Shown here one piece after another: positions 1-8,373 of a DNA stretch of 64,000 nt. A program made the position numbers and the translations under genes. Under the pieces are notes generated by a model. It did not search any database, was not told the DNA's origin, and was given only the letters and a program-made list of their open reading frames with translations. The stretch comes from an uncultured Alphaproteobacteria bacterium (GTDB taxonomy: Bacteria; Pseudomonadota; Alphaproteobacteria; MPNO01; UBA2964): NCBI GenBank assembly GCA_943787225.1, contig CALSLP010000004.1, positions 390,594 to 454,593 of the forward strand. Reading direction: 5' to 3'. Within the stretch, counting starts at the first letter, position 1; every line of letters starts with the position of its first letter.

Positions 1-76
1 CTGCTCCGCTATCGGTTTATTATTGAAGTCAGTTTAGCGCCAGCAAGGGGACAGCGCCAAGGGGCGGTTCCACAAT

Positions 77-691
77 TCACCCCAGCCGAGCGATCTCTTC
101 CGCTTTGCCGACCGTTACGTCGAGATCGGTTATCAGCCCATTGCTCAGGCTGTAGACCCAGCCATGGACGCTGAGTGCCTGGCCGCGTTGCCAGGCTTCG
201 CGGACAAAGATGTCCGTGGCGACGTTTTTAACCTGGCGGATAACGTTAAGCTCGCAGAGCCGGTTGAGGCGCTGCTTTTCATCACCAATGGCGTCGAGTT
301 CGGCCTGATGCTGTTCATGCACCTCGCGGATCGGGTGCAGCCAGTGATCAACCAGCCCGCGCCGCCCGCCATCAACCGCCGCGGCGACGCCGCCGCAGCC
401 ATAATGCCCAACGACCAGGATATGCTTCACCTTGAGAGCATCGATCGCATATTGCAGCACCGACAGATAATTCGCGTCCTGCGGTGGGGCGAGGTTTGCA
501 ACATTACGATGGACGAACAGTTCGCCTGGCGCGAGCCCGACGATCTCATTCGCTGGCACCCGGCTGTCAGAACAACCAATCCACAGATATTCCGGTGCCT
601 GCTGGTCTTCCAGCCGCTGAAAGAATGCGGTGTCGTCCGCGACCATCTGGTCGGCCCAGACACGGTTATTCGCCTTGAGATGATCGAGCAT
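77..691 (-). CDS. can: Beta-class carbonic anhydrase
   Basis: Cytoplasmic zinc enzyme interconverting CO2 and bicarbonate, 204 aa, normal length for the beta class. The zinc and catalytic dyad residues are visible: Cys40, Asp42 and Arg44 in the CSDSR motif, then His96 and Cys99 in GHYGCGGV. The frame is intact and the first ATG gives the usual short N-terminal helix. It is transcribed leftward, ahead of the PEP-CTERM gene on the same strand, with no sign of a functional link. Family assignment is secure; the physiological role (bicarbonate supply or pH) is inference. Confidence 0.96.
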   Translation of the reverse strand: MLDHLKANNRVWADQMVADDTAFFQRLEDQQAPEYLWIGCSDSRVPANEIVGLAPGELFVHRNVANLAPPQDANYLSVLQYAIDALKVKHILVVGHYGCGGVAAAVDGGRRGLVDHWLHPIREVHEQHQAELDAIGDEKQRLNRLCELNVIRQVKNVATDIFVREAWQRGQALSVHGWVYSLSNGLITDLDVTVGKAEEIARLG

Positions 692-750
692 TTGACTTCC
701 GATTTTACGCTAACGCACCACCGGCAACTTCCTAGCCCAGCTGATTTGTG

Positions 751-1443
751 TCAAGCCCGCTTACGCGCTGCGGCGAGGGTTAGGAGTCCACCAAGGAAGA
801 CCAGAAGAGTCCCCGGTTCCGGCAACTCCGCGAGTTCGGAATGCATCGTAAAGACCCGAACATAATCGCCAGGTGAAGCGGCGGTCCAATTGACGTTGAG
901 CCGTTTGGCATCACTACCATCAATCGAGACAAAGTCTCCGGATTCCAGCCCACGCAGGGTTGGGTTGAGATAATTAACGCCAGTATTTGCAAGAAAATCA
1001 CTGGCGTTCATATTAGCCGTCGACGTCGCGATACCATAAATATCAGCGTCGAAAAGTACGTAACCCGTCTGGGACGTGCCCGTCGAGAGCGGATCAAAGA
1101 AGATGTAATGGCTGGCGACTTCCTGCCCCGCTGTCGGGCTGGTCCCAATATCGACAGTAACCGTGCTCGTCAGAACAATATTCTGCTCTTCGTTAAATCC
1201 ATACAAATTGGGGTTTTGGAAATTGTCTTCACCGACAGTGTTGGTCGGCGAAGAAGAGGAGAATGGCACGGTGAGATTAACGAAAACACCGCCGAGACCC
1301 AGCGCGGAACCACCTGTCACGGCACCACCAACGATGGTGGCATGGACGGGCACAGCAGCAAGGCTGAGAAACGCAGCTGTAATAAAACCGGAGGCTAACC
1401 GAAACATCAAAAATGGCCCTACGACTAATTTCCGACACGACAT
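751..1443 (-). CDS. PEP-CTERM sorting domain protein
   Basis: Secreted protein of unknown function that ends in an exosortase sorting signal: a PEP motif (LPEPGTLL), a hydrophobic stretch and a basic tail (ARKRA). A signal peptide ends near VPVHA. The middle is Ser/Thr/Gly-rich with no domain I recognise. I chose the ATG at 1443 because GGGGA lies 6 nt upstream; an ATG at 1464 and a shorter start at 1407 are alternatives. No exosortase (EpsH/XrtA-like) gene is in the window. In this family the signal directs membrane anchoring and processing of exported proteins, often together with exopolysaccharide production. Confidence 0.8.
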   Translation of the reverse strand: MSCRKLVVGPFLMFRLASGFITAAFLSLAAVPVHATIVGGAVTGGSALGLGGVFVNLTVPFSSSSPTNTVGEDNFQNPNLYGFNEEQNIVLTSTVTVDIGTSPTAGQEVASHYIFFDPLSTGTSQTGYVLFDADIYGIATSTANMNASDFLANTGVNYLNPTLRGLESGDFVSIDGSDAKRLNVNWTAASPGDYVRVFTMHSELAELPEPGTLLVFLGGLLTLAAARKRA

Positions 1444-1543
1444 CGCCAGTCCCCACTGGCACAATACATGCCATAGTAGCGTATCAATTCAGCCCTGTCT
1501 TGCTGAACTGGCAAATAATTTACCAACTCAGCTAATCGTATAA

Positions 1544-2020
1544 TCACCCGCCACAGCATTTTTTATATTTCTTGCCGGAGCCACAGAGGCAGGGATCGTT
1601 GCGACCCAGCTTGCCCGAGCCAGCGTCTGCGGCGATGGTCACGACGCCATCGACATAGACCCACTGCCCATTTTCGCGCTGAAAGTTGGAGCGCTCGCGA
1701 TGCACTTCAATCCGGTTCTCCAGACGATAGCGCGCGGCGAATTCAACAATGCCGGTTTCATCACCTGCGTCACCGGCGACGGTATCGAGGATTTTCAAAC
1801 CGACCCACTCGACCGCACTGGAAGACCCCGCTCCTGCTGCGCCATGCTTACCGCGTTTTGCTCTGGCGTAAGTCTGTTCGATGTGACCGAGATGACCGCG
1901 CGCGAAGGCGGTAAAACGCGACCGCATCAGAGCTTCCGCCGTTGGCGCTGGCATGCCCGCTATAATTGGGCCGCAACATTCATCGTAACCTTTGCCGGAA
2001 CCGCAGGAGCATTGTGACAT
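1544..2020 (-). CDS. YchJ-family SEC-C motif protein (UPF0225)
   Basis: Protein of 158 aa with a cysteine-rich SEC-C motif at each end: CSCGSGKGYDECCGP at residues 3-17 and NDPCLCGSGKKYKKCCGG at the C-terminus. Between them lies an NTF2-like YchJ middle domain containing ALMRSRFTAFARG. The SEC-C motif binds zinc. I start at 2020, where the family's usual MSQCSCGSG begins; the open frame runs 54 codons further upstream without similarity. The function of the family is not established. It diverges from the HIT gene. Confidence 0.88.
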   Translation of the reverse strand: MSQCSCGSGKGYDECCGPIIAGMPAPTAEALMRSRFTAFARGHLGHIEQTYARAKRGKHGAAGAGSSSAVEWVGLKILDTVAGDAGDETGIVEFAARYRLENRIEVHRERSNFQRENGQWVYVDGVVTIAADAGSGKLGRNDPCLCGSGKKYKKCCGG

Positions 2021-2138
2021 TCTGTGGCGTTCCTTAAGGGGCAAGCTGGCGCCAAAGCCGGGTTTACAAAGCGCGTCTTGATTGTCCGGCAAATATGACA
2101 GACCCTCAACGATGATCGCAATAACCCCCTCGCCAGAA

Positions 2139-2546
2139 ATGACGGATTTCCAACTCCACCCTACCCTCGCCGCCGACACCATCGAGGTCGCACAATGGCC
2201 GATATGTCGCGTGCTGCTGATGAATGACAGCCGCTACCCGTGGTTGATCCTGGTGCCCGCGCGAGCGGATATGAAAGAGCTGCATGACCTCAACGCGGCC
2301 GACCAAACTCAGATGATGACGGAAATTGATCGAGCTTCGCGCGTGTTATCGGATTTATTCGCGCCAGATAAAATCAACGTCGGGGCGCTTGGCAATATCG
2401 TCCAGCAGCTTCATATCCATGTCATCGCGCGCTATAAAACTGATGATGCGTGGCCGGGCCCCGTGTGGGGCGCGCATCCGCCATTGCCCAATGAGCAGGC
2501 AGTACTGAAAATTTTGGCAGAACGGATAAAACAGGCGCTGAATTAA
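2139..2546 (+). CDS. HIT family protein (nucleotide hydrolase/transferase type)
   Basis: HIT-fold protein of about 135 aa with the signature QLHIHVIAR near residue 90, followed by the YKTDDAWPGPVWG segment common in alphaproteobacterial members. The first histidine of the classic His-x-His-x-His is Gln here, which I believe is normal for this subgroup. Likely substrates are dinucleoside polyphosphates or nucleotide conjugates, but the exact one cannot be read from sequence. The start is uncertain: 2139 fits the homologous N-terminus MTDFQLHP, while 2112 and 2082 are in-frame alternatives without a good ribosome site. It converges on the dioxygenase gene, overlapping it by 4 nt. Confidence 0.85.
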   Translation: MTDFQLHPTLAADTIEVAQWPICRVLLMNDSRYPWLILVPARADMKELHDLNAADQTQMMTEIDRASRVLSDLFAPDKINVGALGNIVQQLHIHVIARYKTDDAWPGPVWGAHPPLPNEQAVLKILAERIKQALN

Positions 2547-3391
2547 ACCGGCACTGTTCCTGCTATCAATGTGCGATGCAAATGCCGGATGCCAGGTTCT
2601 TTGATATTGCCCATGCCTTTGTGAATCGTGCAGCGATTATCCCAGATCACGATATCGCCGAGCCGCCATTTGTGGATGTACATATGTTCGTCGCGCTGCT
2701 GCACGGCGAACAATTCCTGCAACAAATCCTCCGACTCATCCTCGGGCAGGCCTTCGACAAACAATGTATGGCGCGGCGAGACATAAAGCGCCTTGCGGCC
2801 GGTTTCCGGATGAGTGCGCACAATCGGATGTAGCACATCTGGCGCACCGGTGTCATAGACACTTTTGCCATCGCCATGCTGTTCCGGCACTTTCACCCGC
2901 GGATTGCGCAGACGATTCCACGAGTTGATGCCGCGCACGCCATCGACCCGCGCCCGGGTTTCAGCAGGCAAGGCCTCCAGCGCTGCATAGGTGTTGATAA
3001 AGGCGGTCTCACCACCCTCTTCGGGGACTTCCAGCGCATGCAGCATGGTGCATTTCGCGGGCACTGGCTGGTAAGAAGAATCCGTATGCCATTCATCGCC
3101 GGCATTGGTCGCTCCGACCCATTTTCCATCGATTTTCTGGTTAGACAGGACCAGAATTTCGGGGTGTTCCTTATCCTTGTTCTTGCTCGAGATATGAAAA
3201 GCCAACTCGCCGAAGTTAAGGCTGAATTTCTTCTGCTCCGGGATCGTCATATTCTGATCGCGGATCACGATCACCTGATGTTCGAGAAACGCATCAAGGA
3301 TGGTCTTCACATCCGCAGCGCTCATATCGTCTGCAATCTTGGCGCCGACAATTTCCGCGGCAAATGTCTCGGTCAGTTTGTTTATTTGCAT
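2543..3391 (-). CDS. TauD/TfdA family Fe(II)/2-oxoglutarate dioxygenase
   Basis: Non-heme iron dioxygenase, 282 aa, the family's usual size. The iron-binding triad is visible: His-x-Asp in EWHTDSSYQP, and the distal His in DNRCTIHKG with the downstream Arg that binds 2-oxoglutarate. Members oxidise taurine, chlorophenoxyacetates, alkyl sulfates or related acids; the substrate cannot be assigned. The next gene on the same strand upstream encodes a VOC-fold protein about 20 nt away, so the two probably form a small catabolic operon. Confidence 0.93.
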   Translation of the reverse strand: MQINKLTETFAAEIVGAKIADDMSAADVKTILDAFLEHQVIVIRDQNMTIPEQKKFSLNFGELAFHISSKNKDKEHPEILVLSNQKIDGKWVGATNAGDEWHTDSSYQPVPAKCTMLHALEVPEEGGETAFINTYAALEALPAETRARVDGVRGINSWNRLRNPRVKVPEQHGDGKSVYDTGAPDVLHPIVRTHPETGRKALYVSPRHTLFVEGLPEDESEDLLQELFAVQQRDEHMYIHKWRLGDIVIWDNRCTIHKGMGNIKEPGIRHLHRTLIAGTVPV

Positions 3392-3408
3392 TGATGGTGT
3401 CTCTCTAT

Positions 3409-3810
3409 CTAGGCGGGTCGGTTCAGCGCCATCTCAATCCGGTTATTGTCCGGATCATATATATCAATTCGCCACGATCCACCCTGGATCTCGGGCCCAT
3501 AATCCGGCGTCAGCCCGCGCTCGGCCAGCGTATCAATCACGGTTTGAATATCCTCGACATCGTCCATCGCGACATTGATGTGCTGCATATTGCCCTTCTC
3601 ACGCTCAACTGGCACCCAGTCAGGATTGGGGCGCAGATCAATCTGGTTATTCGGCCCAACCCGTACCGCCACAAACGGCGTCTTTCCTGCCTGGTATTCC
3701 TCCAGCGATTTCTGATTTATTTCCATCCCAAGCTTTTGATAGAAATCCATCGATACTTCGAGATCACGCACCCAGATCACCACGTGATCAATCCGGTTAA
3801 ATGTCCACAT
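3409..3810 (-). CDS. VOC family protein (glyoxalase/dioxygenase fold)
   Basis: Small metal-binding vicinal-oxygen-chelate protein, 133 aa, with one betaalphabetabetabeta repeat pair. It opens with RIDHVVIWVRDLEVSMDFY and closes with WRIDIYDPDNNRIEMA, which carries the typical C-terminal Glu ligand; His8-region and a second His (MQHINVAM) provide further ligands. Candidate activities are glyoxalase I-like isomerisation, ring-cleavage dioxygenase or resistance protein. It lies directly upstream of and co-directional with the TauD-type dioxygenase, suggesting joint action on one substrate. Confidence 0.88.
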   Translation of the reverse strand: MWTFNRIDHVVIWVRDLEVSMDFYQKLGMEINQKSLEEYQAGKTPFVAVRVGPNNQIDLRPNPDWVPVEREKGNMQHINVAMDDVEDIQTVIDTLAERGLTPDYGPEIQGGSWRIDIYDPDNNRIEMALNRPA

Positions 3811-4075
3811 ATCGAGGCTCCTTGATTGGCGGAATATCTCTAAGGACTATAGCAGAGAAAATTCCTCCGCGCGGGCGAAAATTCGACTTGAACAAATTCC
3901 CCAAAGTTATTTTCGTCTCCGTGTCGATTACCTCTGGACATTAACATCCGCAGCAAATATATGCGCACTCCGCGTACGATCATCCGCCGTTTTGATGGGG
4001 ATACGCCTCCATAAATTATTTGAAAATATGCCGCCGCGTTCGGCGCATATCCACCTGCCTAAGGAAACCTCGACG

Positions 4076-5536
4076 ATGATCGACATGATGCCGGTTGACC
4101 CCACCAAACAGATTTTTCTCGGCTGGGAAGAATGGATTGCGTTGCCAAAAATTGGCATTCCCGCATTAACCGTCAAGATCGACACCGGCGCCCGCACCTC
4201 GGCGCTGCATGCCTTTGCCATTGAACCGTTTGGCTCGGCCAAGAAGCCCTATGTGCGGTTCGGCATTCATCCAATTCCGGACCACCCGGATGTCGAAGTC
4301 TTTTGTTCTGCACCGCTGGTCGACCGGCGCGAAGTTATTAGTTCCAATGGCGAAAAAGAACTTCGCTACGTTATCCGCACACCCGCGCGGATCGGCGACC
4401 TCCAATGGGATATCGATATTACCCTGACCAACCGTGAGAACATGCAGTACCGGATGCTGCTCGGCCGGTCTGCGATTGACGAACGCATGATCGTTGACCC
4501 CAACAACTCGTTTCATCAGGAAGAGCTGTCTTACGACCTCTATGGCAAGTTGAAAAAAGCGCGCCCCATCGACCGACCACTGCGCATCGGCTTGCTGACA
4601 AGGGAACCGAAGAACTATACGAGCCGTCGTATCATCCAGATCGCGGAGCAGCGGGGTCATGTCTGTGAAGTCATTAACACCACGCGCTGCTATATGAATA
4701 TCAACGCTGTTGCGCCACAGGTCATGTATGACGGGCGCGCGTTGCCGCGCTTTGACGCCATCATCCCCCGGATCGGTAGCTCAATCACCTCATATGGCAT
4801 GGCCGTCGTCCGCCAGTTCGATCTGATGGGCTCATTCTGCGTCAACAAGGCCGCCGCAATCGGCGCCTCACGCGACAAGCTGTTTGCCCATCAAATTCTG
4901 GCGCAGCATAAGATCAACATGCCGATTACGGCCTTTGCTCACTCACCGCATGACACCTCGGCGCTTATCGATATTGCTGGTGGCGCGCCGCTGGTCGTCA
5001 AACTCCTCGAAGGTACCCAAGGCAACGGGGTTGTCCTTGGTGAAACCGCAAATGCTGCTGAAAGCGTCATCGGCGCGTTTCGCGGTTTGAAGGCAAACTT
5101 TCTGGTTCAGGAGTTCGTCAAGGAAGCCGCTGGCTCCGATCTTCGTTGCCTGGTGATTGGCGGCAGAGTCGTCGCGTCAATGAAACGTCAGGCACGCGAC
5201 GGTGAATTCCGCGCCAATGTCCATCAGGGCGGCGATGTCGTAGCGGCAAAGATCACCCGCGCCGAGCGCCTCATCGCCCTCAAGGCTGCCAAGGTGATCG
5301 GGCTCGGCGTCGCGGGTGTCGATATCCTGCGCTCCAATAGCGGCCCCAAAGTTCTGGAAATTAATTCCTCGCCCGGCATTCAGGGTATTGAGCGAGCAAC
5401 TGGTGCCGACGTGGCAACAAAAATCGTTGAATATATTGAAAAGAATGTCGGTCCGAAAATCCGCAGCAAACGCGGTCGCAAGCCGACACCGGAAAAAATC
5501 ACTGAAGCTTTCGCTGAGCCAGGTACCGCGGCCTAG
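4076..5536 (+). CDS. ATP-dependent zinc protease domain fused to RimK-type ATP-grasp ligase
   Basis: Two-domain protein of 486 aa. Residues 10-150 match the RimB/DUF785 family annotated as ATP-dependent zinc protease, with the aspartyl-protease-like DTGARTSALHA at about residue 36. Residues 185-470 form a RimK/LysX ATP-grasp ligase: VVKLLEGTQGNGVV as nucleotide loop, VQEFVKEAAGSDLRCLV, and the metal site VLEINSSPGIQG. RimK ligases add glutamate or other amino acids to protein C-termini or small molecules. In many genomes the two domains are separate neighbouring genes; here they are fused. The start at 4076 has AAGGAAA upstream; the frame is open back to 3992. Confidence 0.93.
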   Translation: MIDMMPVDPTKQIFLGWEEWIALPKIGIPALTVKIDTGARTSALHAFAIEPFGSAKKPYVRFGIHPIPDHPDVEVFCSAPLVDRREVISSNGEKELRYVIRTPARIGDLQWDIDITLTNRENMQYRMLLGRSAIDERMIVDPNNSFHQEELSYDLYGKLKKARPIDRPLRIGLLTREPKNYTSRRIIQIAEQRGHVCEVINTTRCYMNINAVAPQVMYDGRALPRFDAIIPRIGSSITSYGMAVVRQFDLMGSFCVNKAAAIGASRDKLFAHQILAQHKINMPITAFAHSPHDTSALIDIAGGAPLVVKLLEGTQGNGVVLGETANAAESVIGAFRGLKANFLVQEFVKEAAGSDLRCLVIGGRVVASMKRQARDGEFRANVHQGGDVVAAKITRAERLIALKAAKVIGLGVAGVDILRSNSGPKVLEINSSPGIQGIERATGADVATKIVEYIEKNVGPKIRSKRGRKPTPEKITEAFAEPGTAA

Positions 5537-6385
5537 CTAACTGTCATTAAACCCGTAAAGCCGGGCCGGGTTATCGACAAGTATGTTGCGCTGGGTTTCG
5601 GCGTCTGACGCGTATAGCGGCACGAGATTGAGCAGATTGGCATCACCCGTCGCTTGCGCGCCGACACCAGGGTGCGGCCAGTCGGTGCCCCAGATTACGC
5701 GGTCTGGTGCCAATTCCACAAAGGCCGCAGCGATCTCCACCGCGTCGTCAAACGGATAGGATTGCCGCGAGATTTTTTCAATGGCCGAGGTTTTGACCCA
5801 GCCATTGCCCTTGGATATATGCTCGGCAACGACGCGAAAGGAGTCCTGATCGGTCCCACCGGTGGCTGGATCAACGCTGCCAAAATGATCGAGGATAAAC
5901 GGGACCGGCAACGCTTCCAGCAAATCGGTATAGTCGACAATTGCGTTATTTTTGAAATGCAGCAGCAGATGCCAACCCATCGGCTGAATGCGTCTCGCCA
6001 TTTCCAGAACCGCGGGTCTATCCAGCGCCCCGCCATCGAGGGTCGGGCTATAACGTATGCCGCGAAACCCAAGGCCGTTCAGATATTCCAACTGACCATC
6101 AGTGATCATCGGCTCAACAAGGGCCACCGCGCGGTATTCGCGATCACCCTTTTCCATGGCATCGACTGTCACTGCAAGATCGGTGCCGTGCCCCGGTGGA
6201 TGGACGATCACGCAGCGCTCTACGCCGATGGATTGATGCATTGCCTCCAGCGCGACGGCGGGGCCATCTGGTGACCGCTCGCGATGACTTTCAACAAACG
6301 GAAATTTCGAAGGCGGGCCATAGACATGGACATGACAATCGCAGGTGCCAGCGGGTGGTACGAATTTCGCTGTTTTCATCGCCAT
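5537..6385 (-). CDS. Amidohydrolase-family lactonase (2-pyrone-4,6-dicarboxylate hydrolase-like)
   Basis: TIM-barrel amidohydrolase of 282 aa. The metal motif His-x-His is in CDCHVHVYGP near the N-terminus, further ligands are in LLLHFKNN and ILDHFG, and the catalytic Asp is in IWGTDWPHPG. This layout matches LigI and related lactone hydrolases of aromatic-acid breakdown. The stop codon lies next to that of the rimK fusion gene, so the two converge. A thiolase is encoded divergently upstream, compatible with a beta-ketoadipate-like or ring-fission pathway, but the exact substrate is inference. Confidence 0.85.
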   Translation of the reverse strand: MAMKTAKFVPPAGTCDCHVHVYGPPSKFPFVESHRERSPDGPAVALEAMHQSIGVERCVIVHPPGHGTDLAVTVDAMEKGDREYRAVALVEPMITDGQLEYLNGLGFRGIRYSPTLDGGALDRPAVLEMARRIQPMGWHLLLHFKNNAIVDYTDLLEALPVPFILDHFGSVDPATGGTDQDSFRVVAEHISKGNGWVKTSAIEKISRQSYPFDDAVEIAAAFVELAPDRVIWGTDWPHPGVGAQATGDANLLNLVPLYASDAETQRNILVDNPARLYGFNDS

Positions 6386-6545
6386 CAGCTATCACCCTGA
6401 ACATTCCAAAATAACGACCGCAATAGATGCAATTGATCATGACGTCAGGGGCACACTATTTGCAATCCGCCATGGAGTAGTACGCAAAAATTTGAGAATA
6501 TGCCTCACCGGCCTCTGGCCCCGCAAATTTATGTAAGGAAATACA

Positions 6546-7742
6546 ATGAGACGCGCCGCAATCGTCAGCCCTGTCCGCACCGCCGTTGGAACCTTTGGTG
6601 GGACCCTTCGTTCAGTCCCTGTTGAAGAGCTTTCCGCCGTCGTCATTCGCGCCATACTGGAACGCACAGGGATCGCGCCTGAGAAAATCGAGGAAGTTGT
6701 GTTCGCGCAAAGCTACGCCAATGGCGAGACACCCTGTATCGGACGCTGGGCCGCCTTACAGGCAGGCCTGCCGATTGAGACAGCTGGTATGCAACTAGAC
6801 CGGCGTTGCGGTGGTGGTCTTCAATCGGTGATTACAGCAGCGATGATGGTGCAAACCGGTGCGGCTGATGTTGTTATCGCCGGCGGCGTCGAAAGCATGA
6901 GCAATGTCGAGTACTACACCACCGATATGCGCTGGGGTAAGCGCGCCGGCTCGGTCAAACTGCATGATCGACTGGATCGCGGTCGCGAACGCTCCCAGCC
7001 CGTCGACCGGTTTGGCGAAATCTCCGGCATGATCGAAACGGCCGAAAACCTCGCCACCGAATATCAGATTTCTCGTGAGGAAGCCGACGCATATGCCCTC
7101 AGCAGCCAGCAGCGGGCAGCAGCAGCCTGGGAAAATGGCGCGTTCGCAGACGAGGTCATCCCCGTCACCGTGCCGCAACGCCGCGGCGACGATATTGTGT
7201 TCGACAAGGATGAAGGCGTCCGACCCGATGTTAATATGGAAAAGCTCGGCAAGCTGCGGACGATCATGAAAGACGGCACCGTCACTGCCGGCAATGCCAG
7301 CCAGCAGAATGATGCCGCTGCCGCCTGTCTCGTCGTCGCCGAGGATGTGTTGCAAGACCTCAAGCTCGACCCGATGGGTTATATGCTCGGCTGGAGCGCG
7401 GTTGGTTGTCACCCCGCCACCATGGGCATAGGCCCGGTCGGCGCGGTTCAGAAGCTGTTCTCCAAATCAGATGTTTCGCTCGATGATATGGACTTGGTCG
7501 AGATCAATGAAGCGTTCGCCTGTCAGGTTCTCGCCTGCCTTAAAGGGCTGGAATGGAACGACCCGGCCCGGCTCAATGTCAATGGCTCGGGGATATCGCT
7601 CGGCCATCCGATTGGCGCGACCGGCGTGCGGATCATGACGTCCATGCTGCATGAACTAAAACGCCGGGACGGCAAGTACGGGTTGGAGACCATGTGTGTC
7701 GGGGGTGGTCAGGGTATCGCGGCTTTGTTTGAGGCGGCGTGA
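6546..7742 (+). CDS. Acetyl-CoA C-acyltransferase (thiolase)
   Basis: Thiolase of 398 aa, full length. The acyl-accepting Cys is in LDRRCGGGLQSV near residue 90, the catalytic His in SLGHPIGATG near 350, and the second Cys in MCVGGGQG near 380. It catalyses thiolytic cleavage or condensation of acyl-CoA. The sequence resembles acetyl-CoA acetyltransferases of degradative type, but chain-length preference cannot be told. An AAGGAAA-like site (taaggaaatacaATG) precedes the start. Confidence 0.95.
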   Translation: MRRAAIVSPVRTAVGTFGGTLRSVPVEELSAVVIRAILERTGIAPEKIEEVVFAQSYANGETPCIGRWAALQAGLPIETAGMQLDRRCGGGLQSVITAAMMVQTGAADVVIAGGVESMSNVEYYTTDMRWGKRAGSVKLHDRLDRGRERSQPVDRFGEISGMIETAENLATEYQISREEADAYALSSQQRAAAAWENGAFADEVIPVTVPQRRGDDIVFDKDEGVRPDVNMEKLGKLRTIMKDGTVTAGNASQQNDAAAACLVVAEDVLQDLKLDPMGYMLGWSAVGCHPATMGIGPVGAVQKLFSKSDVSLDDMDLVEINEAFACQVLACLKGLEWNDPARLNVNGSGISLGHPIGATGVRIMTSMLHELKRRDGKYGLETMCVGGGQGIAALFEAA

Positions 7743-8077
7743 TCAGGAAAAATTTACCCGGAACCTGCCCCGGCCCCACCACCGAAAATGGGGTCAACAG
7801 TCCTTCTTTCGGCCATATTTCCCCATTTTTCCATACTATTTTTGTGAGGATAAGCAAGAGTCAAGTTTCTCCACTTGTCCAGCCCTAAAACACTGATGCG
7901 AAATTTACTTGTAATTTACGCTAATGGGGTTATGTGTAGGTCTCGTTTCGACGTCGACGTTGCGCCCATAATTTTCCGCTTAGGCGGGTAGCTAGGTTTC
8001 TTCTCCGACATGTGAACGTAATTAGGGTCTCCACATTGTGTGGCGTCCCGCTTATTTGTCGTGAAAGGATATTCATC
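7743..8077 (+). other. Long non-coding leader of the cold-shock gene
   Basis: A 335-nt stretch with no credible gene between the thiolase stop and the csp start. It contains a possible promoter, a short palindrome around 7950 (TCGACGTCGA), and the ribosome site GAAAGGA just before the ATG. Long structured 5' leaders are characteristic of csp genes; here that role is inferred from position. Confidence 0.4.
7909..7936 (+). promoter_or_regulatory. Possible sigma70-type promoter of the cold-shock gene
   Basis: A weak -35-like TTGTAA at 7909-7914 and a TATGTG -10-like box at 7931-7936 are separated by 16 nt. If used, it would give the downstream cold-shock mRNA a leader of about 135 nt, typical of thermoregulated csp transcripts. 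The match is poor and based on reading only. Confidence 0.25.
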
Positions 8078-8287
8078 ATGGCTACAGGTACTGTAAAATG
8101 GTTCAACCCAACTAAGGGTTTTGGTTTCATCGAGCCCGAAGATGGTTCAAATGACGCTTTTGTACACATTTCAGCCGTTGAACGCGCTGGTTTGAGCACT
8201 CTTAACGAAGGCCAGAAGGTCTCTTATGAGTTGCAAGCCGGACAAAACGGTAAATCTTCTGCAGAGAACCTCTCTGTCGTTGATTAA
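8078..8287 (+). CDS. Cold-shock protein (CspA family)
   Basis: Single cold-shock domain of 69 aa binding single-stranded RNA and DNA. RNP1 (KGFGFIEPE) and RNP2 (AFVHISAVE) are both intact, as is the opening [13 protein letters not shown] start at 8078, where the family N-terminus MATGTVKWF begins and GAAAGGA sits 8-14 nt upstream; the frame is open 22 codons further without similarity. A strong hairpin follows the stop. Acts as an RNA chaperone; cold induction is inferred from the long leader. Confidence 0.96.
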   Translation: MATGTVKWFNPTKGFGFIEPEDGSNDAFVHISAVERAGLSTLNEGQKVSYELQAGQNGKSSAENLSVVD

Positions 8288-8299
8288 TTGTTAAGGGCA

Positions 8300-8325
8300 C
8301 CGCCTCCAGCAATAGCTGGGGGCGG
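8300..8325 (+). terminator. Hairpin downstream of the cold-shock gene
   Basis: Perfect 11-bp stem (8300-8310 with 8315-8325, one G-T pair) and an AATA loop, 13 nt after the csp stop. There is no T-tract after it, so it may terminate weakly, stabilise the csp mRNA 3' end, or both. Confidence 0.6.
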
Positions 8326-8373
8326 CCGCCACTTGCCAATACCCGCTATTGGCAACCCGCAGACTATAACCAT

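Noticed and set aside
2406..2432. Missing first His of the HIT triad as a sign of an inactive protein
   Set aside because: Gln at that place appears normal in the alphaproteobacterial subgroup, and the other two histidines are kept.
6795..7412. Long open frame antisense to the thiolase
   Set aside because: A shadow frame: the + strand gene has clear catalytic motifs and the antisense translation shows none.
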